From an uncultured Bacteroidia bacterium (GTDB lineage Bacteria; Bacteroidota; Bacteroidia; Bacteroidales; Prolixibacteraceae), in NCBI GenBank assembly GCA_903907075.1, contig CAIVMQ010000125.1, positions 1 to 33,165 of the forward strand: a stretch of 33,165 bases of DNA. Reading direction: 5' to 3'. Below are positions 1-6,666 of this stretch, one piece after another. The notes under the pieces were generated by a model. It searched no databases, was not told where the DNA came from, and was given only the letters and a program-made list of their open reading frames with translations. Every line of letters starts with the position of its first letter. The first letter of the stretch is position 1. Position numbers and translations under genes: made by a program.

Positions 1-2
1 GG

Positions 3-266
3 TCGTTCCCTCATATTGTCGTTCATTCGTTCCCTCGTTTGGTCGTTCCCTCGTTTGTTCGTGCAGTCGTTCCCTCGTTTGGTCGTGCGGTCGTTCCCTC
101 GTTCGGTCGTTCCCTCGTTCGGTCGTGCAGTCGTTTGGTCGTGCAGTCGTGCGATCGTTCCCTCGTGCAGTCGTGCGATCGTTCCCTCGTTCGGTCGTGC
201 AGTCGTTTGGTCGTGCAGTCGTGCGATCGTTCCCTCGTTTGGTCGTGCAGTCGTGCAGTCGCTCTT
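3..266. repeat. Array of 33 TCGT-headed octamers
   Basis: Thirty-three consecutive 8-bp units tile this stretch without a gap. All but units 2 and 33 start with TCGT, and the next four bases come from a small set: TCCC (9 times), GCAG (8), TTGG (5), TCGG (3), GCGA (3), and single TTGT, GCGG and TCAT. Units 2 (TCATATTG) and 33 (TCGCTCTT) are degenerate. A six-unit block (tails TCGG, GCAG, TTGG, GCAG, GCGA, TCCC) occurs identically at 115-162 and 187-234, so copying also happened at a 72-bp scale. Because 8 is not a multiple of 3, each frame repeats every 24 bp and all three forward frames stay open, which creates artefactual reading frames rich in S, V, R, F and G. I see no coding signal and know no function. 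Confidence 0.9.
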
Positions 267-640
267 TTGCGTGGTTCCGATCGAGGACGATCTACTCTGG
301 TGATTCGACTACTCGGGGTTGCTCAATGCAATACTGTTTATTGTTACAACCCGATCTTGTTCCGCATTGCTTACCCTGGGTTATCTATCCATGAGCTGAC
401 TGAAATCCCTAAACCACAACGTGGTTTAATCTCACTAATTCTCGGTGGAGCTTACGGAACCGGGGGTTAGTGACCGATTAGCCGCCTCAGCCCTGAAAGG
501 GTTGAATCGGAATTTCAAAGGAAGTAACGGCAATAATTTTCAACCCCTCCGGGGCTGCCGATACTAGGTGTCATTATAACCCCCGGTTTCGCAAGCTACA
601 CCGGGGGTTATTGAAATAAGAGTCCTTCGGACTTTTACTA
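267..640. repeat. REP-like hairpin nest, no gene
   Basis: This gene-free stretch holds several palindromes. TAAACCAC (410-417) pairs with GTGGTTTA (421-428) across a 3-nt loop. ATAACCCCCGGT (576-587) pairs perfectly with ACCGGGGGTTAT (600-611) across a 12-nt loop. CCCC/GGGG at 544-554 and AGTCC/GGACT at 621-633 form small hairpins. A core of the form CCCTGAAAGGGTTGAATCGGAAT at 491-513 is shared with the tandem array further right. Such clusters resemble the dispersed REP-type palindromes of Bacteroidetes that are mobilised by TnpA-REP (RAYT) transposases. No transposase is visible here, so that link is inference. Confidence 0.6.
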
Positions 641-915
641 CTCTAAAAGGTTTAATTTTATTAACCGTGGAAACTACTCACAAAAAGAATAACCTTAGGT
701 AATACCCTAAAAGGGTTTAATCGGAATAACTGTGACTGCAACCTACGGCAAAAGATTAAGCATAATCTACCCTAAAAGGGTTTAATCGGAATAACTGTGA
801 CTGCAACCTACGGCAAAAGATTAAGCATAATCTACCCTGAAAGGGTTTAATCTGAATAACCGTGGGTGCAACCCACGGAAAGAAAAACCCCTTCAACAAC
901 AGCCCTGAAGGGGTT
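641..915. repeat. Tandem array of ~65-bp hairpin units
   Basis: Units begin at 641, 705, 770 and 835, with a shortened one near 903, giving a period of 64-68 bp. The units at 705-769 and 770-834 are identical. Each starts with a CCCTRAAAGGGTTTAATC-type palindromic core. In the unit at 835 the core is followed by a perfect hairpin, CCGTGGGT / ACCCACGG, with a 3-nt loop (860-878). The two identical copies carry substitutions that break this stem, so the 835 unit looks closest to the ancestral form. The 641 unit is the most degenerate. Confidence 0.75.
886..915 (-). terminator. Intrinsic terminator of the CBM9-like gene
   Basis: AACCCCTTCA (886-895) and TGAAGGGGTT (906-915) form a perfect 10-bp stem with a 10-nt loop. 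Read on the minus strand, the stem is followed by a T-run (A-run at 883-887 on the plus strand), and it lies 8 bp beyond the stop codon of the minus-strand gene. One arm belongs to the CCCTGAAGGGGTTGA core of the neighbouring repeat family, so a repeat unit appears to have become the terminator. Confidence 0.7.
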
Positions 916-922
916 GAGCCTT

Positions 923-2008
923 TTATTTAGAACTCCAAACTCTGCCGGTTTGGTTGATATGGCAAACCTTTCCCAAGGTGCTCTCAATGGCGGTGCATTC
1001 ATATCCTTGAGGGGTACGAATTAAGTTGGGAGTATATTTCCATTTATAAGTCACCGGGGTAGCTTCTTTTAGCTCATTGAGAGTTTGGGCAAAATGGTTG
1101 TATTTGGCTAGATAAGTACGTTGCGCATAATAAACTATTCGTAATTCGTCTTTGACTTCTTGATCGGGATGGTGAATGAACGTTGTTATTCCTTTACCAG
1201 CCGCATGCTGCGAAAATTGAACAGTTCCCCATGTATCAGGACTATGCATGTCGACCTTGCCCTGTGGCGACCATACCCAGTTGTCTTCAGCGAGATTTTT
1301 ACCTGTTTTGGGATCCTTTTGTTTCACATAACGACCATTTTCGATTATGGTTTTCCATTCAACTCTCGAGAAGTTAATGCGCCATTGATCACCCACAAGG
1401 GGCGGAAGAGCAGATGTTGAATCAATAAATGATTTTAAAGGAAAAGCAATTTCAATACTCCATGATTGATCTGTATCGACTGGGTTGTTTAGGGTTCCAT
1501 GGATAGATACCGCAGTTTTAATTCCGGTATAATCAAATGAGTTTAGCGCTAATCCTCCATCCCGATAAGGCTTGGTAAGCTTAAGATCCCATATTGCATT
1601 ATATGCATTTATCTCAAATTCAATGTATTGATGAGTATCGCCGTCGGGATCGATAAATACTTCAAAGTCATTATCCTGAAAAATTACATCGTCTCGCTTT
1701 GTGAGGTTTGCCCATATATGCGGCTCGGAAACAGTGGCGTAGACATAAAGATAGTCATTGTCCCATAGCATCTTTACGCGTGTGTTGAATCTGGGTGTTA
1801 CTCCCCGGCTGCCTAAAATATCAACGAAATCAGTTGTCCATTCTGTGTTAATCCAACTTCTTTCATTAGCAATGCCATCGATTTTTAATGGATATTCGGC
1901 ACGATAACAGACATAATTCTTGGGCTTTCCATCTTCAGCTTGTCCCATAGAAGTTATGGCTGAGAAAAGTAAATAAAGGATTGGAAAGACCTGTTTTATT
2001 AAATTCAT
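923..2008 (-). CDS. Secreted CBM9-like carbohydrate-binding protein
   Basis: This 361-residue secreted protein matches the carbohydrate-binding family 9-like (DOMON-type) proteins common in Bacteroidetes. An N-terminal hydrophobic segment (residues 4-20) ending in SMGQA is a signal peptide. Family features are the KIDG start (42-45), the SW...WT..F motif (51-61), KMLWDNDYLYVYA (79-91), an acidic DNDFEVFIDPDGD segment (112-124) that may bind calcium, EINAYNAIWDLKL (132-144) and KPYRDGG (146-152). Only the carbohydrate-binding fold is seen and no catalytic domain is present. I chose the ATG at 2008 rather than one ten codons upstream because it puts the signal peptide at the N-terminus. The gene stands alone, with a terminator at 886-915 and a divergent cytochrome operon upstream. 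Its ligand is unknown; many relatives occur beside glycoside hydrolases. Confidence 0.8.
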   Translation of the reverse strand: MNLIKQVFPILYLLFSAITSMGQAEDGKPKNYVCYRAEYPLKIDGIANERSWINTEWTTDFVDILGSRGVTPRFNTRVKMLWDNDYLYVYATVSEPHIWANLTKRDDVIFQDNDFEVFIDPDGDTHQYIEFEINAYNAIWDLKLTKPYRDGGLALNSFDYTGIKTAVSIHGTLNNPVDTDQSWSIEIAFPLKSFIDSTSALPPLVGDQWRINFSRVEWKTIIENGRYVKQKDPKTGKNLAEDNWVWSPQGKVDMHSPDTWGTVQFSQHAAGKGITTFIHHPDQEVKDELRIVYYAQRTYLAKYNHFAQTLNELKEATPVTYKWKYTPNLIRTPQGYECTAIESTLGKVCHINQTGRVWSSK

Positions 2009-2066
2009 TCTGAAAGTTAAATCACTATTTGACAACACCCTTGGAGTATGTGCTTCATTGGGTACA

Positions 2067-2074
2067 CAAAAATA
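2067..2074 (-). promoter_or_regulatory. Possible -7 box, CBM9-like gene
   Basis: The minus strand reads TATTTTTG, a match to the Bacteroidetes TAnnTTTG box. It would give a leader of about 50 nt before the ATG at 2008. I see no TTTG at the expected -33 position, so this is a weak call. Confidence 0.3.
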
Positions 2075-2331
2075 GAAGTTTTTGAACAGTTTTGAATGTC
2101 TATCGATTTATCTAATTGCTAGTGTTGCTTTTTTGATTCATGTAACTTCTACGAGATAAGCAAAAGTCTAAATTAGTGCCTCTACAGAGGTTTTTTGAAT
2201 AGCCGGTTAGAGGATATTTCAGATGAAAAAAGGGGAGTAGATATGTTTATGTTAAGGATTGTATACCTTGTTAAGTTATTAATAATCAGTATAAATTAGG
2301 TATATCTATTTTATATTGTTTAATTGTTGTT

Positions 2332-2339
2332 TAGCTTTG
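2332..2339 (+). promoter_or_regulatory. -7 box of the cytochrome operon
   Basis: TAGCTTTG matches the Bacteroidetes TAnnTTTG consensus and lies 27 bp before the ATG of the tetraheme cytochrome gene, so transcription would start about 20 nt before the ATG. The only nearby TTG (2316-2318) is too close for a canonical -33 element. Confidence 0.5.
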
Positions 2340-2366
2340 CGTAGAGACTAACTTAACACCAACACC

Positions 2367-2876
2367 ATGCCACAACACATTAAACGTTTGATTGGGGTAT
2401 TTGCTGTTTTTATTTTGTTTTTTCTGGTATTACAACAGGTACTAAAACCTGATTCCTTTGGTGAACTGGGTCATTTCCGCGCTAAAGCTATCTATGAGAA
2501 TTCGTTGAGGCCTATGCATTATACGGTTGCTGATAGCTGTACCAAATGTCATAAGGATATTCGAATCGATAAAGATCTTGGTTTTCATATTAAACTTAAA
2601 TGTGAGGTTTGTCATGGTCCGGCACTGGCTCATTCGCTGTATGCCGGTAATTTTAAGGATAAGGAATTGCCCGATTCACTAACTCTTTATAAACCCGGCG
2701 AACGCAAAGATTGTGCCATCTGTCACGAATTGAATGCCGCCCGGATTAAGATACAATTTGATACACTCAATACCACCATGGTACATCAGATCGATGTATT
2801 AACGCATCATCCTTTTGATCCGAAGACCAAGGTACCATTTAAATGTATCGAATGTCATAATCCTCATCAGCCCTAG
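2367..2876 (+). CDS. Membrane-anchored tetraheme cytochrome c
   Basis: This 169-residue protein has one N-terminal membrane anchor (about residues 7-25) and four CxxCH heme-attachment motifs: CTKCH (58-62), CEVCH (79-83), CAICH (116-120) and CIECH (160-164). Histidines such as H51, H74, H88, H140, H147 and H148 could serve as distal ligands. It should sit on the outer face of the cytoplasmic membrane and carry electrons between the NrfD/ferredoxin pair encoded downstream and an unknown partner. It is first in an operon with an Fe-S protein and an NrfD protein, the same composition as the Geobacter Cbc4 complex (CbcS tetraheme cytochrome, CbcT, CbcU). The heme count and anchor are read directly from the sequence. 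The complex assignment is by analogy, and the electron acceptor is not encoded nearby. Confidence 0.85.
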   Translation: MPQHIKRLIGVFAVFILFFLVLQQVLKPDSFGELGHFRAKAIYENSLRPMHYTVADSCTKCHKDIRIDKDLGFHIKLKCEVCHGPALAHSLYAGNFKDKELPDSLTLYKPGERKDCAICHELNAARIKIQFDTLNTTMVHQIDVLTHHPFDPKTKVPFKCIECHNPHQP

Positions 2877-2976
2877 TATTATCAGTTTCTCTGTGATGAG
2901 TTTACACTTATTCACAGCTTAGGATTTCTCGAATCAATGATTGAAGTATAAATTAAGACTATCTAATTTTATTCGC

Positions 2977-3747
2977 ATGAACGACGAGACGACCAAACTA
3001 TCCCGAAGAGATTTCTTCAAGACCGGCACTGTTTTAGCCGGTGGTGTTGCCCTTGCCACAGCCTCTCTGATACCCTACGATGGATTGCTTTTTGCTTCCG
3101 AGGCACCCGGTGCTAAAGGAAAATGGTACGGAATCGGAATCGATATCAATAAATGTATCGGGTGTGGAAAATGTGCAAATGCCTGTAAAATAGAGAATAA
3201 TGTTCCTCGTGATCCGTTTTATTTTCGGTCGTGGGTCGAGCAGTACACCATAAAGAATGATGGTGCTATTCTTGTAGAGTCGCCCAATGGTGGCATTGAT
3301 GGTTTTAAGCAGGCTGCACCAACCGCCGATATTTACAAATCGTTTTTTGTCCCTAAGATGTGTAATCATTGCGCCAAGTCACCCTGTACCCAGGTTTGTC
3401 CTGTTGGAGCGACATTTGAAACGGAGGAGGGTATTGTATTGGTCGACGAGGAGTACTGCATCGGATGCCGTTATTGTGTTCAGGCTTGCCCGTATGGCTG
3501 TCGGTATATCCATCCGGAGAAGGGGACTGTCGACAAATGTACCTTATGTTTCCATCGGCTCAAAAAAGGGTTGCAGCCTGCCTGCTTTGAGATCTGCCCC
3601 ACTGAAGCGCGAATATTTGGTGATCTGAATGATCCGCACAGCAAGATAAATTATTTTCTCAAGAATCATACCTGCATGGTGGTTAAACCACATCTTAATA
3701 CTGGTTCTAAACTATTTTATAACGCACTAAGCCCGGAGGTCAGATAA
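2977..3747 (+). CDS. Tat-exported four-cluster ferredoxin subunit
   Basis: With the ATG at 2977 this is a 256-residue Fe-S electron-transfer subunit of the NrfC/PsrB/HybA/CbcT type. A twin-arginine signal (SRRDFFK, residues 9-15, then a hydrophobic stretch to about 33) targets it, folded, to the periplasmic side. Sixteen cysteines form four [4Fe-4S] clusters: C60-C63-C66-C70, C129-C132-C137-C141, C161-C164-C167-C171 and C188-C191-C203-C207. A TTG twelve codons upstream would put extra residues before the Tat motif and is less likely. It should relay electrons between the quinone site of the NrfD protein (its stop is one base before that gene's ATG) and the cytochrome encoded 100 bp upstream. 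No molybdopterin catalytic subunit, the usual partner of such ferredoxins, lies nearby. Confidence 0.88.
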   Translation: MNDETTKLSRRDFFKTGTVLAGGVALATASLIPYDGLLFASEAPGAKGKWYGIGIDINKCIGCGKCANACKIENNVPRDPFYFRSWVEQYTIKNDGAILVESPNGGIDGFKQAAPTADIYKSFFVPKMCNHCAKSPCTQVCPVGATFETEEGIVLVDEEYCIGCRYCVQACPYGCRYIHPEKGTVDKCTLCFHRLKKGLQPACFEICPTEARIFGDLNDPHSKINYFLKNHTCMVVKPHLNTGSKLFYNALSPEVR

Positions 3748-3748
3748 C

Positions 3749-4948
3749 ATGGAAGATCATATCCAAAACCTGTACGAAGTTCTATCTAAAGTCGAGGGGT
3801 ATGTCTATCCCAATGAGATTGAGCTAAACTGGAGCATCCTGATTGTGCTCTATCCCTACATAACCGGGTTGGTAGCTGGGGCATTTATCTTGGCTTCCTT
3901 AGAGCGTATTTTTAAGATTAGGATTCTTAAACCTACCTATGGCATAGCACTGCTTACGGCATTCTCCTTCATGCTTGTGGCTACGATGCCTCTGGTAAGT
4001 CATCTGGGAAAGCCGCTGCGGGCCTACGAAATTATGATAACACCCCATTCGAGCTCGGCAATGGCGATCTTCGGGTTCGTGTATTTGTGGTATCTGATGG
4101 TCGTCCTTTTTCTCGAAATATGGTTTGATTACCGCCGTGACATGGTAATCTGGGCGAATGAATCAACAGGAATTAAGCGATTTCTATACAAAGCTTTATC
4201 ATTGTGGACTACTGATATCTCTCCTAAAGCAGTTGCCCTGGACGATAAGATCGGGTATATTGTTACGGTTATTGGGGTACCCTCCGCATTTTTGCTGCAT
4301 GGATATGTTGGATTTATTTTTGGTTCGATCAAGGCAAATCCGTGGTGGTCGACAGTCTTAATGCCTGTTATCTTCCTTTTCTCTGCGATGGTGTCGGGAA
4401 TTGCGCTGGTAATGCTTGTTTATATCGTGCTTAGTAAAATACGCAAGCAACTGCTCGATATGGATTGTCTGGATACGATAGCGAAGTACTTGTTTTATAT
4501 TCTCTTAATAGATTTTGCATTGGAAGGTCTTGACCAGATTCATCGAATCTATGTTGCAGAAGAATCTTTTGAGGCACTTCATAAGCTGGTATTCGGAAAA
4601 CTCTTCTACTCCTTGTTTATTTTCCAAGGGCTAATAGGCACTATAATTCCTATTCTGACACTTGGGACACTGCAGTTTTACAAACCTAAGCCACAAATAA
4701 GGAAGGTTATTTACATGATTCTTCCGCTGCTTGTTCTGATGGGTATCTTCTTTATGCGCTGGAATGTTGTGATCGGAGGTCAGTTGTTTTCAAAAAGTTT
4801 TTATGGATATACGAGTTTTAAAACTAGTATGATTGGCTTAGAAGGCTATTTAATGGCCGCAGTTTGGTTGATTATTCCATTTTTAATCCTGGCTTTTCTC
4901 TTGTGGCTTTTGCCTCCTTGGAAAAAAATTGAAACTAATCATGATTAG
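3749..4948 (+). CDS. NrfD/PsrC-family quinone-reactive membrane subunit
   Basis: This 399-residue polytopic membrane protein belongs to the NrfD/PsrC family, which exchanges electrons with menaquinol at the outer face of the cytoplasmic membrane. It shows the typical first helix (about residues 29-50, with LYPYITGLVAGAF), the ...LVSHLGKPLRAYEIMITPHSSS-type loop (about 83-103), and hydrophobic segments through to the C-terminus. A GGAGG Shine-Dalgarno (3735-3739) inside the preceding gene and a 1-bp spacer show tight coupling to the ferredoxin gene. With the cytochrome and ferredoxin it forms a complete CbcSTU-like quinol:cytochrome c module. The direction of electron flow cannot be read from sequence; menaquinol oxidation is the usual role for this arrangement. 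Confidence 0.85.
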   Translation: MEDHIQNLYEVLSKVEGYVYPNEIELNWSILIVLYPYITGLVAGAFILASLERIFKIRILKPTYGIALLTAFSFMLVATMPLVSHLGKPLRAYEIMITPHSSSAMAIFGFVYLWYLMVVLFLEIWFDYRRDMVIWANESTGIKRFLYKALSLWTTDISPKAVALDDKIGYIVTVIGVPSAFLLHGYVGFIFGSIKANPWWSTVLMPVIFLFSAMVSGIALVMLVYIVLSKIRKQLLDMDCLDTIAKYLFYILLIDFALEGLDQIHRIYVAEESFEALHKLVFGKLFYSLFIFQGLIGTIIPILTLGTLQFYKPKPQIRKVIYMILPLLVLMGIFFMRWNVVIGGQLFSKSFYGYTSFKTSMIGLEGYLMAAVWLIIPFLILAFLLWLLPPWKKIETNHD

Positions 4949-4952
4949 GAGG
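4947..4952 (+). promoter_or_regulatory. Strong Shine-Dalgarno site
   Basis: A perfect AGGAGG overlaps the end of the NrfD gene and lies 8 nt before the ATG at 4961. Strong sites are uncommon in this window, so this one supports both the start and co-translation with the redox operon. Confidence 0.7.
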
Positions 4953-4960
4953 GCCGCAAA

Positions 4961-6613
4961 ATGGATAAGCAAAAAATAAACCTAATCGATATAAATAAAA
5001 TCCTTATTCGCATTGATAGTCTTGAAGATCGCATCGCTTATCTGGAATCGGAGCGCGATATTCCCTTGAGCACACAACGATTTGATATTCATTTGAATGA
5101 GGATCAAAAGGCAGAATTTTCGGATGTGAATATTTCGATTAGCTCTCTTTTTGAAACACGGCTTGGCGAATATGGATTGGCATGGCTGGGAAATATTGTA
5201 CTGTTTTTTGCCATTGCCTTTCTTTGGCAATATTTTAACGATCTGGGAAAACCGTTTGTTTCACTGGTCGTAGGTCTTGTAAGTGTAGCAGCAGTATTGA
5301 TAATGTCTCATTATTCCCGTAAGAGCTTTGCTTATCTTTCGAAAATGTTTAATCTTTTCGGGTTTATTATATTGTATTTCATCTTGCTAAGACTACACTT
5401 TTATACGGATAAGCCATTGTTAATTAGTGAACTGTTTGCTGTAGTGCTTTTGCTTTCCCTCTCTGGGGTGCACTATTATTTGGCAATTAAAAATCATTCG
5501 GCCGTCTTAAGTAGTATTGCTGCGTCATTGGCTCTAATCACTGCATTTGTTAGCAACGCGATAGTTCCTTTTTTCCTTATCACACTTGTAATATCAGGTC
5601 TTACAGTTTACTTGTTCTGGAAATACAACTGGTGGAAACCTCTGATTTATGTTTTGTGCCTTACGTTTTTTACCTATCTAGTATGGCTAATAAAGAGTCG
5701 TACAACACTGGTTAAAATACCCAATGACTTGACGTTTTATTATGCGTTCACTTATTTTTCATTAACGACCGCCATTTATTCCTTGGTCGTATTTCACAAA
5801 GAAAATCAAGCATTTCCTGCATCTGTAATACTTTCAACGATCCTTCTGTCAGGAATGGGCTATTCCATTTTAATGCTTGTTCTCGTTGTATCGCATTTCC
5901 CCAAAGACTATGTTCCTTTTTTTATAATTATTTCGGTCTATAGCATTGTGTATTCTGTATTGCTGAAACTTTATTCACCGTGGAAGTACTCTCCTGCGCT
6001 GTTTGCCCTCTTTGGATTTTTTGCAATAAGTATAACAATAATTGGCATTTACCATTTTCCTTCTTCGTTTTTATTACTTGTTTCTCAGAGTTTTTTGGTG
6101 CTCATCTTAGCCCTATGGTACCGATCGCATATTATAACATTGATGAATACCTTCTTGCTGCTATTTCTTATTCTTGCTTATTACACACTTTCAGGAGAAC
6201 TAAATTCAGTCAATTTTTCAATCCCTATTGTTGCATTCTTATCGGCCCGATTAATTAATTGGCAAAAGGAACGATTAAATATCAAAACCGATTTTATTCG
6301 AAATATTTATCTGTCAACACTTTTTTTCGCGCTACTTTATGCCACGTATAAAGGCATACCCGGTCAATTTATCACCATTACCTGGCTTCTTATTGCAGCG
6401 ATCTATTTTGGATTAAGCATTCTGGTCAAGAGTATCAAGTATCGCTGGATGGCTATGTCAAATTTACTAGTATCTGCTTGCTATCTTTTTATGGTTGATC
6501 TTGCAAAAACGGATCTGATATTCAGGATACTCGCATTCTTAGTATTTGCAATTATATCCATGGGTATTTCAGTTTATTATGTGAAGAAGTTAAAGCGCGA
6601 TGAACGAATATAG
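4961..6613 (+). CDS. DUF2339-like multispanning membrane protein
   Basis: This 550-residue protein has a short N-terminal charged, helical segment (about residues 5-35, possibly coiled coil: IDSLEDRIAYLESERD), a linker, and then near-continuous hydrophobic helices from about residue 70 to the end. The segment FETRLGEYGLAWLGNIVLFFAIAFLWQYF at about 64-92 resembles the start of the DUF2339 family, whose members have a coiled-coil N-terminus and many transmembrane segments. The function of that family is unknown. It follows the NrfD gene by 12 bp with a strong ribosome-binding site, so it is very likely made with the cytochrome complex. It has no cofactor motifs. The family assignment comes from pattern recognition and is moderately sure. 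A short tail KKLKRDE ends the protein. Confidence 0.65.
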   Translation: MDKQKINLIDINKILIRIDSLEDRIAYLESERDIPLSTQRFDIHLNEDQKAEFSDVNISISSLFETRLGEYGLAWLGNIVLFFAIAFLWQYFNDLGKPFVSLVVGLVSVAAVLIMSHYSRKSFAYLSKMFNLFGFIILYFILLRLHFYTDKPLLISELFAVVLLLSLSGVHYYLAIKNHSAVLSSIAASLALITAFVSNAIVPFFLITLVISGLTVYLFWKYNWWKPLIYVLCLTFFTYLVWLIKSRTTLVKIPNDLTFYYAFTYFSLTTAIYSLVVFHKENQAFPASVILSTILLSGMGYSILMLVLVVSHFPKDYVPFFIIISVYSIVYSVLLKLYSPWKYSPALFALFGFFAISITIIGIYHFPSSFLLLVSQSFLVLILALWYRSHIITLMNTFLLLFLILAYYTLSGELNSVNFSIPIVAFLSARLINWQKERLNIKTDFIRNIYLSTLFFALLYATYKGIPGQFITITWLLIAAIYFGLSILVKSIKYRWMAMSNLLVSACYLFMVDLAKTDLIFRILAFLVFAIISMGISVYYVKKLKRDERI

Positions 6614-6666
6614 CGCTGATAATTACAAGATAAAGAAGTATTGGGATTCAAATCATCTCAGCGTTA

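Larger units (their letters stand above)
2009..2366. other. Divergent intergenic region
   Basis: This AT-rich spacer separates the divergent CBM9-like gene and the cytochrome operon and should hold both promoters. Besides the two -7 boxes listed separately, it contains CCTCT-AC-AGAGG followed by six T (2179-2196), a small terminator-like hairpin on the plus strand with no visible plus-strand gene before it. I see no coding frame here. Confidence 0.5.

Noticed and set aside
3..266. CRISPR array
   Set aside because: Units are 8 bp with no spacers of constant length; no cas genes are present.
16..470. Three overlapping plus-strand reading frames (16-303, 39-470, 125-394)
   Set aside because: They are open only because the octamer array lacks stop codons in every forward frame; the products are low-complexity S/V/R/F/G strings without domains or a ribosome-binding site.
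641..915. CRISPR array from the 65-bp periodic repeat
   Set aside because: Two adjacent units are identical over their full length, so there are no unique spacers; it is an ordinary tandem repeat.
2179..2196. Plus-strand intrinsic terminator
   Set aside because: The stem is only 4-5 bp and no plus-strand transcript is known before it; kept only as a remark in the intergenic entry.
2941..2976. N-terminal extension of the ferredoxin subunit from TTG
   Set aside because: It would place twelve extra residues before the twin-arginine signal; the ATG at 2977 is a better start.
6614..6663. Bidirectional terminator between the membrane protein and GH36 genes
   Set aside because: CGCTGA/TCAGCG is only 6 bp with a loop of 38 nt and no T-tract, so too weak to call.
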